Assembly (NCBI RefSeq): GCF_002502735.1
Contig: NZ_DAQC01000001.1
Coordinates: forward strand, 923,229 to 987,228
From: Methanoregula sp. UBA64
GTDB lineage: Archaea; Halobacteriota; Methanomicrobia; Methanomicrobiales; Methanospirillaceae
Direction: 5' to 3'
DNA: 64,000 nt
Shown one piece after another: positions 1 to 8,822 of this stretch; the first letter of the stretch is position 1, and each line of letters starts with the position of its first letter. The position numbers were made by a program, and so were the translations under genes. The notes under the pieces are model-generated. The model worked only from the letters and a program-made list of their open reading frames with translations. It did not search any database and was not told the DNA's origin.

Positions 1-1
1 C

Positions 2-436
2 TCGCGCAGGGACCGGAACAAGCTTGCCGAGGACCGGGCACGCGCGGTCTGCGCGGTAATCCCCGAGATCGCGGCCAAAGTGAGCGAGATCGTGGAAAAG
101 CCGCTCGTGGACACAACGCCCATCGAAGGCCGGCTCATGCACAAGCTGATCGCAAAGAAGTGGACAACCGCCGGGAGCGTGACCATCGAAGTGAACAACT
201 ACACGAGCAGCGATGTCGAGATCTCGGTGTATGATATCTCCACGGACAATGCGGCCGGCGCAGACATGCCGCCGGCATTTTCTACCGAAATGGACGGGCA
301 GTTCACGAAGGTCTGGAAGATGGCAATACCGAAACACACGGTCTGGCGCGTCACGTATCCCGGGAAAGGCGGCGGGATGCTCGATATCCGCGGGATAGAG
401 GACAACAAGAAGATGGTGGTGGATCTCGATGTCTAA
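2..436 (+). CDS. top6B: DNA topoisomerase VI subunit B, C-terminal fragment
   Basis: The frame is open from the first complete codon at position 2 and stops at 436, so about 144 C-terminal residues of a longer protein are visible. It overlaps the following topoisomerase VI A gene by 8 bp, the usual topVIB-topVIA order in archaea. The piece holds none of the GHKL ATPase or transducer motifs, which would lie upstream of the window. It has alternating beta-type stretches (SVTIEVNNY, VWRVTYPGKGG) like the extra C-terminal domain of several euryarchaeal B subunits. Topoisomerase VI is an A2B2 type IIB enzyme that relaxes and decatenates DNA using ATP bound by B. Identification rests mostly on the partner gene; the fragment alone would be hard to name. 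Confidence 0.8.
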   Translation, partial: SRRDRNKLAEDRARAVCAVIPEIAAKVSEIVEKPLVDTTPIEGRLMHKLIAKKWTTAGSVTIEVNNYTSSDVEISVYDISTDNAAGADMPPAFSTEMDGQFTKVWKMAIPKHTVWRVTYPGKGGGMLDIRGIEDNKKMVVDLDV

Positions 437-1517
437 AGAGGAACTCGATGCACGGTCGATGAAGGCGCTCATGACAATCGCCTCGGCCTGGTACGACCAG
501 ATGACGGCCGGGGAGATCCCGTCCATCTCGCTTCCCACCCGTACAAAATACAATATTGAGTACGACGATGCAAGCGAGGTCTGGAAGTACGGCGACAAGG
601 AGAGCCTGCGGACGGCGGCAACCGCAAAGAGCGCGACGCATCTCTTAAAGATGGCCTATGTGATCGGTTTTGTCAAGCAGCAGCTCATCGAGAACCGGTC
701 TTCGACCTTAAGAGAAATGTATTACATCTCGGAGGGCTGGAAGCGCGCGAAGTTTGGCGCGCAGGACGAGAGCAACTTCCTTGTGGAAGACCTCGAGATC
801 ATCTCCGATGTGCCGCGCGAAGGCTTCCACCTCCGGCCCGAAGAGAACGGGGCCTCCATCTACGGCCCGATGCGGATCCGGGAGCCGACCCGCAGGGGCC
901 TCAAACTGATCCATTGCCAGGACGATGTGGGATCGGCCGGGTATTCCATCCCGAACAATGTGGAGAACCTTGAGCTGGTCGATCATGATGCGAAATTTGT
1001 CATTGCCATGGAAACCGGTGGTATGTACGACCGGCTGATCGAGAACGGGTTCGATGAGGAGCACAACGCGATCCTCCTCCACCTCAAGGGCCAGCCGGCC
1101 CGGTCAACGCGCAGGCTGCTCAACCGGATAAGCCAGACCTGGAACCTGCCAATCCTCGTTTTTACCGATGGAGACCCATGGTCGTACCGGATCTACGCAT
1201 CAGTTGCGTACGGTGCCATCAAGAGCGCGCATATGTCCGAGATCCTCGCAACTCCGAAGGCACAGTTCCTGGGGTTGCAGCCCAGCGATATCCGGGACTA
1301 CAACCTGCCATCGGACAAGTTGTCCGATAAGGATGTCGAGGCTTTGAATGCCGAACTTACCGACCCCCGGTTTGCAACGGAATACTGGAAGAAGCAGATC
1401 AATTTACAGTTAGAACTGGGACTCAAGTCAGAACAGCAGGCGTTTGCGGCCCGGGGGCTGGACTTTGTCACGAAGAAGTATTTGCCGGCGAGGTTGACGG
1501 AGATGGGAGTTATCTGA
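429..1517 (+). CDS. top6A: DNA topoisomerase VI subunit A (Spo11-like)
   Basis: A 362-residue protein of normal length for the A subunit, which cuts DNA through a tyrosine link. The winged-helix part carries the Tyr pair at residues 98-99 in the context LREMYY, the position of the catalytic Tyr in Spo11/Top6A. The Toprim part shows the Mg-binding Glu195 (FVIAMETGG) and the DxD pair Asp247/Asp249 (FTDGDPW). The ATG at 429 lies inside the end of topVIB, so translation is probably coupled. The stop at 1517 is 4 bp from the end of a convergent gene, and a T-rich stretch right after it (1516-1540) may act as an archaeal terminator. Housekeeping gene that marks the left edge of the glycan locus. 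Confidence 0.95.
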   Translation: MSKEELDARSMKALMTIASAWYDQMTAGEIPSISLPTRTKYNIEYDDASEVWKYGDKESLRTAATAKSATHLLKMAYVIGFVKQQLIENRSSTLREMYYISEGWKRAKFGAQDESNFLVEDLEIISDVPREGFHLRPEENGASIYGPMRIREPTRRGLKLIHCQDDVGSAGYSIPNNVENLELVDHDAKFVIAMETGGMYDRLIENGFDEEHNAILLHLKGQPARSTRRLLNRISQTWNLPILVFTDGDPWSYRIYASVAYGAIKSAHMSEILATPKAQFLGLQPSDIRDYNLPSDKLSDKDVEALNAELTDPRFATEYWKKQINLQLELGLKSEQQAFAARGLDFVTKKYLPARLTEMGVI

Positions 1518-1521
1518 TTTT

Positions 1522-2445
1522 TTATCTCTTTTTATTTCGTTCATAATCCAGCATATCCCGCAAGGTCTCTTTAAGGGAGATCTCAGGTTTCCAGCCGGTT
1601 AATGAAGTAATCCGGGAATTATCGCTCTGCTGGGTTGGGATCGTAACTTTTTGCTGATCATCAGATAACCGGATCGTATAATGTTCGCCGGTGATTTCCT
1701 CAACAATTTCAATTATTTCAGATATACGGTACGCTTTTCCCGATCCGAAATTGAAAGGTTTTCCCACACAATCACTGCGGAAACCCGGATGGGAGATCAG
1801 TGCCCAGTAGCCGCGGACCACATCGCGAACATCGATGAGATCCCGTTCTGTTGAAATTTCCAGAAGGTCAAGGGTGTTCTTTTCTTTTTGTTCAATCTCA
1901 ACAACCTGTTTTATAATTCTGCCACAAAGGAAATTATCCGACTGGTCCGGCCCGGCAAGGTTGAAAGGACGGGCAACCGATATTGCTGCAAATCCTGATG
2001 AATTATACTGCAGGGAGAGTTCTTCCTGTGCCACCTTACTTTTCCCATAATCATTGACCGGTCGCAATAGAGTGGTTTCAGGGATAGGGGCATTCCCGGC
2101 GTTTCCGTAGACGGCTGATGAACTGACAACTAGGATCCTGCAGGCCGGGTTTACGGTTATGGCCGCGTCAAGCAGATTTTTTGTCCCGGTAACATTTGCT
2201 GCATATAATGCATCCGAAGACCCCCGGGTCAGGCCGGCCAAGTGAATTATTGCATCTGGACGATGTTCCTCAAATGCATCACGCAGGGATGGGGGATCGA
2301 GCAGATCACCTGTAACATAGGATCTTTTTCCCAGCCCGAAAGTCTGCCGCCGTATCATACCGGTTGGTTCAATACTATGCGCTCCAAGGAATTCCATCAT
2401 CCGGGTGCCCGTGAACCCGGCAGCTCCGGTGACAAGAACTCTCAT
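1522..2445 (-). CDS. SDR-family GDP-6-deoxy-D-mannose reductase-like protein
   Basis: A 307-residue extended SDR. The NAD(P) loop is GAAGFTG (residues 7-13); the catalytic set is Ser108-110 with Tyr133 and Lys137 in NDYGKSK. The later part (RPFNLAGPDQS, DLIDVRDVVRGYW, FNFGSGKAYRI) closely resembles GDP-6-deoxy-D-mannose reductase (Rmd), which reduces GDP-4-keto-6-deoxymannose to GDP-D-rhamnose. A real Gmd, which makes that substrate, is encoded at 9965-11014. The start overlaps the stop of the upstream nucleotidyltransferase gene (ATGA), so it is the last gene of a minus-strand operon, convergent with topVIA. The substrate is inferred from similarity; a GDP-heptose 4-ketoreductase would look alike. 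Confidence 0.75.
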   Translation of the reverse strand: MRVLVTGAAGFTGTRMMEFLGAHSIEPTGMIRRQTFGLGKRSYVTGDLLDPPSLRDAFEEHRPDAIIHLAGLTRGSSDALYAANVTGTKNLLDAAITVNPACRILVVSSSAVYGNAGNAPIPETTLLRPVNDYGKSKVAQEELSLQYNSSGFAAISVARPFNLAGPDQSDNFLCGRIIKQVVEIEQKEKNTLDLLEISTERDLIDVRDVVRGYWALISHPGFRSDCVGKPFNFGSGKAYRISEIIEIVEEITGEHYTIRLSDDQQKVTIPTQQSDNSRITSLTGWKPEISLKETLRDMLDYERNKKR

Positions 2446-3146
2446 GGAAGGAACCGGTGACGGTACTTTTCGAACTCCTCAATTGACCGGGCATAATCAT
2501 CCGGCCTGCCGATGTCCAGCCAGTAACCGGAATGGGGGAAACTGTACACTGCTTCCTTTTTTGCGGTAAGGGCATACATCAGCTGGTCAAAGCCAAATGG
2601 TTCTCCATCCGGTACATAATCGAGCACTTTCTTTGAGAAGATATAGACACCCATACTGACATCAAAATGGAATGTCGGTTTTTCCCGGAATGCAACGATC
2701 CTCTGGTCAGTGTCCCGTTCAAGCACGCCAAAATCAATGTGTACATCCCGCTGGTAAGTTGCAACGGTAGCAATCGCATTCTTCTGTTTATGACTGGCGA
2801 TGAGGTCGCGGTAATTAATATCAGTCAGGATATCCCCGTTCATGACAAGGAAAGTATCGTCAAGATCCTCGATTAGCCGGAGCGGACCTATGGTACCAAG
2901 AGGCGTATCTTCGTGAACATACGCAATGTCAAGACCAAGAGATTTGTTGCTGTCGAGGTATGCGTGAATTAATTCATGCAGGTAACCGGTGCTTATGGTG
3001 ACCTGGTCAAATCCACAGCGTTTGAGCTGCCGAAGAATCACTTCAAGGATGGGGTAATCCCCAATGGGCATAAGAGGCTTGGGAAGCACCGTGGTATATG
3101 GCATGAGCCGACGGCCTTTTCCTCCTGCTAAAATAATCGCCTGCAT
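2442..3146 (-). CDS. sugar-1-phosphate nucleotidyltransferase
   Basis: A 234-residue NTP_transferase-family protein that activates a sugar 1-phosphate with a nucleotide. It starts with the NTP-binding motif LAGGKGRRLMP (residues 6-16) and the following Lys in LPKPLMPIG, has the metal-binding stretch VMNGDILTD near residue 100 and the sugar-site EKPTFHFDVSMG. It ends without a beta-helix extension, so it is a minimal enzyme rather than GlmU-like. Length and style fit glucose/mannose-1-P transferases and also HddC-type heptose-1-P guanylyltransferases; with Gmd and Rmd-like genes nearby, GTP use is possible but not shown. It overlaps the downstream reductase by 4 bp and follows the LegB-like gene by 8 bp, so it is co-transcribed. 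Confidence 0.8.
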   Translation of the reverse strand: MQAIILAGGKGRRLMPYTTVLPKPLMPIGDYPILEVILRQLKRCGFDQVTISTGYLHELIHAYLDSNKSLGLDIAYVHEDTPLGTIGPLRLIEDLDDTFLVMNGDILTDINYRDLIASHKQKNAIATVATYQRDVHIDFGVLERDTDQRIVAFREKPTFHFDVSMGVYIFSKKVLDYVPDGEPFGFDQLMYALTAKKEAVYSFPHSGYWLDIGRPDDYARSIEEFEKYRHRFLP

Positions 3147-3154
3147 AGATTCAC

Positions 3155-4144
3155 CTAAACTGTATATACCCCGGTTTTATACGAGGATATGTGTTCTTTC
3201 ATCCAGCTGATTGTCAGGTCAAGACCCTCTTCAAGGGAATATGACGGGTTCCATCCTGCGAGTTCGTTTGCCAGATGGTTATCGCATAAAAGTTGCATCA
3301 CCTCGCTCTTTTCTGGTCGGATCCGTTTCTCTTCGCAGATTATCTTTGCCTCCGGGTTTACTTTCCCGATAATAATATCTGCAAGTTCACCGATTGTTAC
3401 GCCACGTCCGGATCCGGTATTTACCGTCCTGCCGAGAGTTTTTTGGCTCTCTGCAAGATTTATAAATCCCGAAACGGTATCCGCCACATAGGTCAAGTCT
3501 CGTACCGGGGTCAGTGAACCAAGCTTGATCCGGTTCGTGGTGAGGGCCTGGGTGATGATGGTAGGGATCACGGCCCGTGTTGACTGGCGGGGACCAAATG
3601 TATTAAACGGCCGTATGGTTGTTACCGGCAGTCCGAACGATAAATAAAAAGATTCGGCAATCTTGTCAGCACCGATCTTGCTCGCGGAATATGGTGACTG
3701 CCCCTGAAGGGGATGCTTCTCATCGATGGGGGTGTATTGTGCAGTCCCGTATACTTCGCTTGTAGATGTCGTAACAATACGGCGGGTCCCTTCATCCAAG
3801 CATGCCTGCATCACATTGAGTGTGCCTTTGATGTTCGTATTGACATACGACTCTGGTGCGACATATGAATAGGGGATGCCAATAAGCGCAGCGAGATGGA
3901 ATACAAACTCTTTTCCCGCCACAGCCTTTTTTACGAATTGTGCATCGGTAATATCACCGGCAATGACGTTCAAATGAGGTGTTGAATCGGTATACCTCCC
4001 TTCCAGCATTCCCCAGTCGTTCCGGGCATTATAATGCACAAATGCCGTAACGTCCGCACCTCGACGCAGCAGTTCATCGACAAGGTGACTGCCGATAAAA
4101 CCCCCGGCGCCGGTCACGAGCACCGGCCTGTCCTGCCATTTCAT
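3155..4144 (-). CDS. legB: LegB-like NDP-sugar 4,6-dehydratase (SDR)
   Basis: A 329-residue extended SDR. Signature: cofactor loop TGAGGFIGSH (residues 11-20), the LegB-type stretch FVHYNARNDWGML (36-48), Ser-Thr-Ser-Glu 127-130 in TSTSEVYGTAQ, and Tyr152/Lys156 in GQSPYSASK. The family includes LegB, which makes the 4-keto-6-deoxy derivative of UDP- or GDP-GlcNAc that opens the legionaminic acid pathway. Other legionaminic-type genes sit 14-22 kb away in the same locus (18-26.7 kb), which has a second candidate dehydratase at 18067. The start overlaps the stop of the upstream glycosyltransferase by 4 bp. The family assignment is good; whether it works in nonulosonate or another sugar branch is open. 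Confidence 0.75.
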   Translation of the reverse strand: MKWQDRPVLVTGAGGFIGSHLVDELLRRGADVTAFVHYNARNDWGMLEGRYTDSTPHLNVIAGDITDAQFVKKAVAGKEFVFHLAALIGIPYSYVAPESYVNTNIKGTLNVMQACLDEGTRRIVTTSTSEVYGTAQYTPIDEKHPLQGQSPYSASKIGADKIAESFYLSFGLPVTTIRPFNTFGPRQSTRAVIPTIITQALTTNRIKLGSLTPVRDLTYVADTVSGFINLAESQKTLGRTVNTGSGRGVTIGELADIIIGKVNPEAKIICEEKRIRPEKSEVMQLLCDNHLANELAGWNPSYSLEEGLDLTISWMKEHISSYKTGVYTV

Positions 4145-5235
4145 GATCTGTCCTGACTATATGTTTTAATGAGCGCCAGATAATCTTTCTCTGCCTGGGC
4201 CATCAGGGTCTTCCACTGGCCGTTTCTGATAACAGCGTCACGGGCCGCAGAACCCATGAGTGAACGGAGCACCGGATCGGTTGCAAACAAAAGGAGTGCT
4301 TCCGCCACCGCCTCCGGAGAACTAGGTGGGATCAGGAGCCCGGTCTTTCCGGTTTCCACCCATTCCGGTATCCCTCCCACCGATGTAGCTATGCAGGGAA
4401 GGCCGCTTGCCATGGCCTCAAGCAGGGAGACCGGGGTCCCGTCAGAAACGGAGGTAGTAATGAAGATGTCTGCCCGACGGTAATCATTCGGGACATCAAG
4501 ATAATCGGTTTTTCCCATGAATGTCACGACCCCCGATAACCCAAGGGAGGTGACTTCTTCCCGAACGGATTGCTCAAGCGGACCGTCTCCCTTGAGTGTG
4601 AGCCGGAGAGCCGGATTTTTCTGGAATGCAAGGGCAAATCCCCGAACAAGGGTCGCATTGTCATATACCGGGAAATATCCCCGGTTAGAGAAGACCTCGA
4701 TACGCCGGATCGCATCCGGTTTTGTATTTTGGGGCGGTGAGAAGATGCCTGTGTCAATGCCAAAGGGGAGGTACCGGACCTTTTGTCCCGGGATGGCAAA
4801 ATCCTCTATGATATGTTCCCGGATATTCTTCGAGATTGCATACACAAGATCGGCATCCTCCATTACCCTCTTTGTATACCATGCAATCAGCCGGCTCTTC
4901 TTTGGCAGGATCAGGATGTCATCACCCCAGGCCGAAACAACCGATGGGCACCGCCCCAAGCCAGGCAGGTGGAAACCGTACTTGGCGATGAAATGGGCGT
5001 GGATAAGATCGGGATGGAGCTGCCGCACCAGCCGCTTGACCGCAAGGTGGCGCGGGATGAAGGAAAGGTAGAGATTGTCCCAGCGGGAGGTGAGAACATA
5101 TTCCGTAACACCGGGGATCGTGCGGTTCATCGGATTGTAGGTGACGAGGTGAACACCATGCCCCCGCTCCGCGAAATACTCAGCCCAGCGCTGGGTATGG
5201 ATGCTGCGGCCATCGGCAATGAGGAGGAGAATCAT
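4141..5235 (-). CDS. GT4-family glycosyltransferase
   Basis: A 364-residue GT-B retaining glycosyltransferase. The N-terminal domain begins ILLLIADGRSIHTQRW and contains HAHFIAKYG; the C-terminal GT1/GT4 domain has DGTPVSLLEAMASG followed by CIATSVGGIPE, the E-x7-E nucleotide-sugar site, at about residues 265-295. No membrane segment or signal peptide is obvious, so it probably works on a lipid-linked glycan at the cytoplasmic face. It is coupled by ATGA overlap to the LegB-like gene downstream and lies 15 bp after the GT2 gene. Donor and acceptor cannot be told from sequence. Confidence 0.85.
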   Translation of the reverse strand: MILLLIADGRSIHTQRWAEYFAERGHGVHLVTYNPMNRTIPGVTEYVLTSRWDNLYLSFIPRHLAVKRLVRQLHPDLIHAHFIAKYGFHLPGLGRCPSVVSAWGDDILILPKKSRLIAWYTKRVMEDADLVYAISKNIREHIIEDFAIPGQKVRYLPFGIDTGIFSPPQNTKPDAIRRIEVFSNRGYFPVYDNATLVRGFALAFQKNPALRLTLKGDGPLEQSVREEVTSLGLSGVVTFMGKTDYLDVPNDYRRADIFITTSVSDGTPVSLLEAMASGLPCIATSVGGIPEWVETGKTGLLIPPSSPEAVAEALLLFATDPVLRSLMGSAARDAVIRNGQWKTLMAQAEKDYLALIKTYSQDRS

Positions 5236-5250
5236 GGTATGCGGCTCCTT

Positions 5251-6267
5251 TCAGTATCCCATTCTCCGGGAAAAGAGAAGTCTCCTGACCAGCCAACGGG
5301 TAGGCGACCATGCCAGCAGAAGTCCTGCCGGCAGAATCACAGCGAGATCACGTCCTTTTCCGAACCACTGGCGGATCGAACCGGGCCGTTCCATAGTCCA
5401 GCATGCAATAGAGAATCCGGTGAAGATCGATGGCCGAAAGCCAGGCATGGCATCTCCTCGCGTGAAGCCGGCAAAGATGCAGTCATGGATAAAACGCCGC
5501 TGTGCTGCAAGAAGATCTCCGGCAAACAACTCTGACTCCTTCCCGAGGTCGATAGCAATCTGGACAAACAGCCTCAGCATGTCCATGTATCCCTGCGGCG
5601 ATGAGAAAAGGAACCGAAATGTCTCGGAGTGTTCGCCCTGCCGGTAAAAAAGGCATGCCCCGCTCACGAACCCGATATCATGCATCCGTGCAATCTTCAG
5701 CCACTGGTAATAATCCGATGAATAGGGGTACTCCATGCTGAACGGCCCCACTTCTCGGTACACGTCACAGCGGACCATGACCGACGGGCACACAATGAAC
5801 GAGCGTGCAGCAAGGAGGCGTCGGAATCCCTCCGGTGCGGGGTATACCCTGTCAGTCTCGCTGCCGGAAATCTCTTTCTCAAATGAATCGCCGATAATAC
5901 GCGAACCTGTTGTTGTCAGGACTACCGTGGGATGTTCGGCAAAGAACGCAACACATCGCGCAGTGAATCCCGGATCGATGTAGTCATCTGAGTGCAGGAT
6001 ATGCAGGTAGGTGCCGGTGGCCAGCTCGATACAGCGGTTGCAGTTCCCGAACAGCCCCAGATTCCGCTCATTTTTTACATACCGAAGCCGTTCATCGGCA
6101 AAGGCTGCCACAACGGCAGGGGTATCATCACGGGAATCGTTGTCAACAACAATCACCTCGATGTTACGGTAGGTCTGAGAAAGGGCACTCTCTATTGCCT
6201 TTCCGATCATTCCGGCACGGTTATAGGTCGGGATACAGATAGAAACCAGAGGATTTTCAGGCATCAT
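5251..6267 (-). CDS. GT2-family glycosyltransferase
   Basis: A 338-residue GT-A inverting glycosyltransferase. The start SICIPTYNRAGMI, the nucleotide-binding VIVVDNDSRDDT (around residue 40) and the metal-binding HSDDYIDPGF (around residue 95) are typical. Towards the C-terminus a hydrophobic stretch (LAVILPAGLLLAW) followed by Arg-rich sequence may anchor it to the membrane. It likely adds one residue to the lipid-linked surface glycan. The upstream gene ends about 60 bp away and the GT4 gene follows after 15 bp, so it belongs to the same minus-strand transcript. Substrate unknown. Confidence 0.85.
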   Translation of the reverse strand: MMPENPLVSICIPTYNRAGMIGKAIESALSQTYRNIEVIVVDNDSRDDTPAVVAAFADERLRYVKNERNLGLFGNCNRCIELATGTYLHILHSDDYIDPGFTARCVAFFAEHPTVVLTTTGSRIIGDSFEKEISGSETDRVYPAPEGFRRLLAARSFIVCPSVMVRCDVYREVGPFSMEYPYSSDYYQWLKIARMHDIGFVSGACLFYRQGEHSETFRFLFSSPQGYMDMLRLFVQIAIDLGKESELFAGDLLAAQRRFIHDCIFAGFTRGDAMPGFRPSIFTGFSIACWTMERPGSIRQWFGKGRDLAVILPAGLLLAWSPTRWLVRRLLFSRRMGY

Positions 6268-6328
6268 GCGGTTCCTGGAGTCAATGCTTTCCCGGTGCGA
6301 TCCAATACGGATGTTTTATGTTCTTGCA

Positions 6329-7282
6329 TCATCGTTGTTCGTTTTGGTAATGCTTCTTAAACCAGACAACGGTCCTTTGGAGCCCTTCGTCAAGTCCGGT
6401 TGCCGGAGCCCAGTGAAGCCCGGACCGTGCCTTTGCAATATCTGCGGAGTTGTACCAGACCTCGTTTGTCCGGTGGGCCACAGATCCCCAAGGAAGATCG
6501 ACAGCGGAACCAATTTTCTCTTGGATCTTTTCCACCACGGAACGGATGGATGCAGGCTGACCGGTTCCGATATTGAAGATGGGATGCTTCTCCTTAAAGG
6601 GGCAGGATCTCAGGACGGCCACATAGGCGCTGATAATATCATCCACGAATACAAAATCCCATTCCTGTTTCCCGGAGGTCAGGTTAGGTGATGTGTTCTT
6701 CAAGAGGGATCCAATGACATACGGAATCAACCGGCGCTCGTGATCGCCGGGCCCGTAGGGAGGGAATACGCGGAGGGTCACGCTGGGGAGGCTGAAAGTA
6801 TCTGCATAAAACCCGCACGCCTCTTCAGCTTGGACCTTGGTGAGGGCGTACAGATTCTGCGGTCTGATGAGATCGCTTTCCTTCAGACGCTGCTTCTTTT
6901 GTTCGTACACTGCACACGAGCTGGTGTTCACAAAGAGCTGAACACCTCCCGTCTCTTTTGCAGCCTCCAGGAGGTTGAGTGTCCCCTTCACGTTCGTATC
7001 CGCCATCACACCGACCTCATCGGCATGATGCATCACAGCATAATACGTGACCAAGTGGATAACGGCATCCGGCCTGAATGCCGCGATAGCGGTTCTGACT
7101 TCCCCATAATTCCGGATATCCCCCGGGAAATATGAGACCCCGTCTTGAGGTAGAGATCGTGAGGTTGGCGATGCCTGCCTCACCAGCGCCCCGACCACAT
7201 ACCCTTCCGACACCAGCCGGCGCACGAGGTGCCTCCCGATAAAGCCCGTTACCCCGGTAACAAAAACCTTCTGTATCGGCAT
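6329..7282 (-). CDS. SDR-family NDP-4-keto-6-deoxysugar reductase/epimerase
   Basis: Extended SDR with cofactor loop TGVTGFIGRH near the N-terminus, VNTSSCAVY, and the catalytic Tyr-x3-Lys in LYALTKVQAEE. I place the start at the ATG at 7282 (MPIQKVFVTG, 317 residues), which has a GGGG-type ribosome site 6 nt upstream. An in-frame GTG at 7300 overlapping the upstream stop would add 6 residues. It follows genes for CDP-glucose synthesis, CDP-glucose 4,6-dehydration and a 3,5-epimerase-like protein, so the simplest role is the final 4-keto reduction to a CDP-6-deoxyhexose. The exact stereochemistry cannot be read from the sequence. Confidence 0.7.
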   Translation of the reverse strand: MPIQKVFVTGVTGFIGRHLVRRLVSEGYVVGALVRQASPTSRSLPQDGVSYFPGDIRNYGEVRTAIAAFRPDAVIHLVTYYAVMHHADEVGVMADTNVKGTLNLLEAAKETGGVQLFVNTSSCAVYEQKKQRLKESDLIRPQNLYALTKVQAEEACGFYADTFSLPSVTLRVFPPYGPGDHERRLIPYVIGSLLKNTSPNLTSGKQEWDFVFVDDIISAYVAVLRSCPFKEKHPIFNIGTGQPASIRSVVEKIQEKIGSAVDLPWGSVAHRTNEVWYNSADIAKARSGLHWAPATGLDEGLQRTVVWFKKHYQNEQR

Positions 7283-7296
7283 GAAACAACCCCGGC

Positions 7297-7746
7297 TCAC
7301 CCGTGGCGGATTTCCCAGTTGTAGGCAATCTTCTTGTCAAAGGGGCTCATCCGCTCAATCTCGTCGGGATCGTGGGGTATCGAGGAGCAGTTCGCTACGA
7401 TCGACGGCGTTACTCCCACACCCTTAAACCCGTTCCACACTAGGGGAGGGATCCGGACAAGGCAGTAGTTATCGGGACCAATGAAAATCTCCTGGATCTC
7501 TCCTTTTGTCCGGCTTGATTCCCGGTCGTCATAGAGAACCAGCTTGATGGCGCCGAACGGCACCGCGTAATTCAGGGTCATCTTCCTGTGGAGGTGCCAC
7601 CCCTTGATGACACCGGGATATATACACGAGAAATAGATCTCGCCAAATCCAATGAAATCCGGATCGTCATTACGCATCATGTGCATGATCTTGCCGCGCT
7701 CATCGGGGATTTGCCGAAGCGGTTTTACCAAAACACCTTCAATCAT
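7297..7746 (-). CDS. RmlC-like cupin (sugar 3,5-epimerase family)
   Basis: A 149-residue cupin of the dTDP-4-dehydrorhamnose 3,5-epimerase family, shorter than classic RmlC (about 180 residues). Visible features are the PDERGKIMHM opening, GVIKGWHLHRKMT carrying the active-site His and the basic pair, and LVLYDDR. It sits between CDP-glucose 4,6-dehydratase (ATGA overlap on its upstream side) and an SDR reductase, so it probably epimerises the CDP-4-keto-6-deoxyglucose made there at C3 and/or C5. A 3,4-ketoisomerase of the same fold is the main alternative. Soluble and cytoplasmic by sequence. Confidence 0.75.
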   Translation of the reverse strand: MIEGVLVKPLRQIPDERGKIMHMMRNDDPDFIGFGEIYFSCIYPGVIKGWHLHRKMTLNYAVPFGAIKLVLYDDRESSRTKGEIQEIFIGPDNYCLVRIPPLVWNGFKGVGVTPSIVANCSSIPHDPDEIERMSPFDKKIAYNWEIRHG

Positions 7747-8822
7747 GGTGAACTCTCCATATACTCAATGATCTGCCGACGGGTGAGGGCCACCGCGTCC
7801 GTTCCCTCTTTCACCGACTTGTACCATTGTGCTGTCCGTTCGACGGTCTTTGCAAAATTCCATCGGGGATACCAGCCAAGGGCATGGTGCGCCTTGTCAC
7901 AGTTCAGGTGCAGAAGGCCCGCTTCCGGCGGATCGCTCTCATTTCTGGCAATTTTAATCCCGCCGGATCCCCACACGCTGATCAGTGCCCGGGCAACCTC
8001 CTCCACAGTATGGATTTCCCTGCTGTCCGGCCCGAAATTATAAGAGCCACGAAACTGCGCCGGGTCTTCGTACAACCGCGATGCAAGGAGGAGATAACCG
8101 GAGAGCGGTTCCAGCACATGCTGCCACGGCCGGGTGGCTTGGGGATTCCTGAGCACGATCGGCTTTCCTGACTGAAGCGCCCGGATGCAATCCGGGACAA
8201 TGCGATCTGTGGACCAGTCCCCGCCACCGATCACGTTCCCTGCCCTGACACTAGCCGCCCCAAACTGAGGCCGGCCGGCAAAGAATGAGTCCTGATATGC
8301 AGAGTACACGATCTCTGCCGCCGCTTTCGACGCACTATATGGATCTTTACCTCCCAATTCGTCACTCTCACGGTATCCCCAGCACCACTCCTTGTTCCGG
8401 TAACATTTGTCAGAAGTGATAGTGACAAGAACCTTTACCGAAGGGGTGAATCTCACCGCTTCCAGGACATTGACGGTTCCCCCTATATTGGTGTCCATGG
8501 TGAGTTTTGGTTCCCGGAAGGATTTCCGGACCAATGGCTGGGCAGCAAGGTGAAAGATAAATTCCGGCCGAGTCGTTTCCATGAATTCCCGAACTTGCGA
8601 GTAATCACGGATCTCCCCATCGGTGTGATGGATATGCCGTGCAAGGCCCAGAACATTGAAATGATCGCAGTCTCTCTCGGGGGGGTGGGAGAACCCATGC
8701 ACATTCGCGCCGAGATAGTGTAGCCAGTATGCCAGCCAGGAACCCTTGAAACCGGTATCCCCGGTAACCAGCACGCGTTTGTTTCTGAAGATCCCAAGGG
8801 GGGGGGTCACCAGATCACCCAA
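7743..8822 (-). CDS. rfbG: CDP-glucose 4,6-dehydratase
   Basis: A 359-residue extended SDR. The cofactor loop is GDTGFKGSW (residues 21-29), a spelling typical of RfbG; the catalytic set is Thr136-Ser137-Asp138-Lys139 (TITSDKCY) with Tyr162/Lys166 (KDPYSASK); the WCWGYRESDELGG stretch is also RfbG-like. It converts CDP-glucose to CDP-4-keto-6-deoxyglucose. The only start upstream of the Rossmann core is TTG at 8822, or GTG at 8810, both overlapping or abutting the end of rfbF. Between them and the core lies a run of nine C on the coding strand (8798-8806), a possible slippage site. No 3-dehydratase (RfbH) gene is next to it. Confidence 0.9.
   Translation of the reverse strand: MGDLVTPPLGIFRNKRVLVTGDTGFKGSWLAYWLHYLGANVHGFSHPPERDCDHFNVLGLARHIHHTDGEIRDYSQVREFMETTRPEFIFHLAAQPLVRKSFREPKLTMDTNIGGTVNVLEAVRFTPSVKVLVTITSDKCYRNKEWCWGYRESDELGGKDPYSASKAAAEIVYSAYQDSFFAGRPQFGAASVRAGNVIGGGDWSTDRIVPDCIRALQSGKPIVLRNPQATRPWQHVLEPLSGYLLLASRLYEDPAQFRGSYNFGPDSREIHTVEEVARALISVWGSGGIKIARNESDPPEAGLLHLNCDKAHHALGWYPRWNFAKTVERTAQWYKSVKEGTDAVALTRRQIIEYMESSP

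Noticed and set aside
8679..8685. A seven-G run inside rfbG, and similar runs near 33480 and 51640, as phase-variation sites.
   Set aside because: Runs of six or seven G/C recur across the window in ordinary codons. Only the nine-C run at the rfbG start was kept, at low weight.
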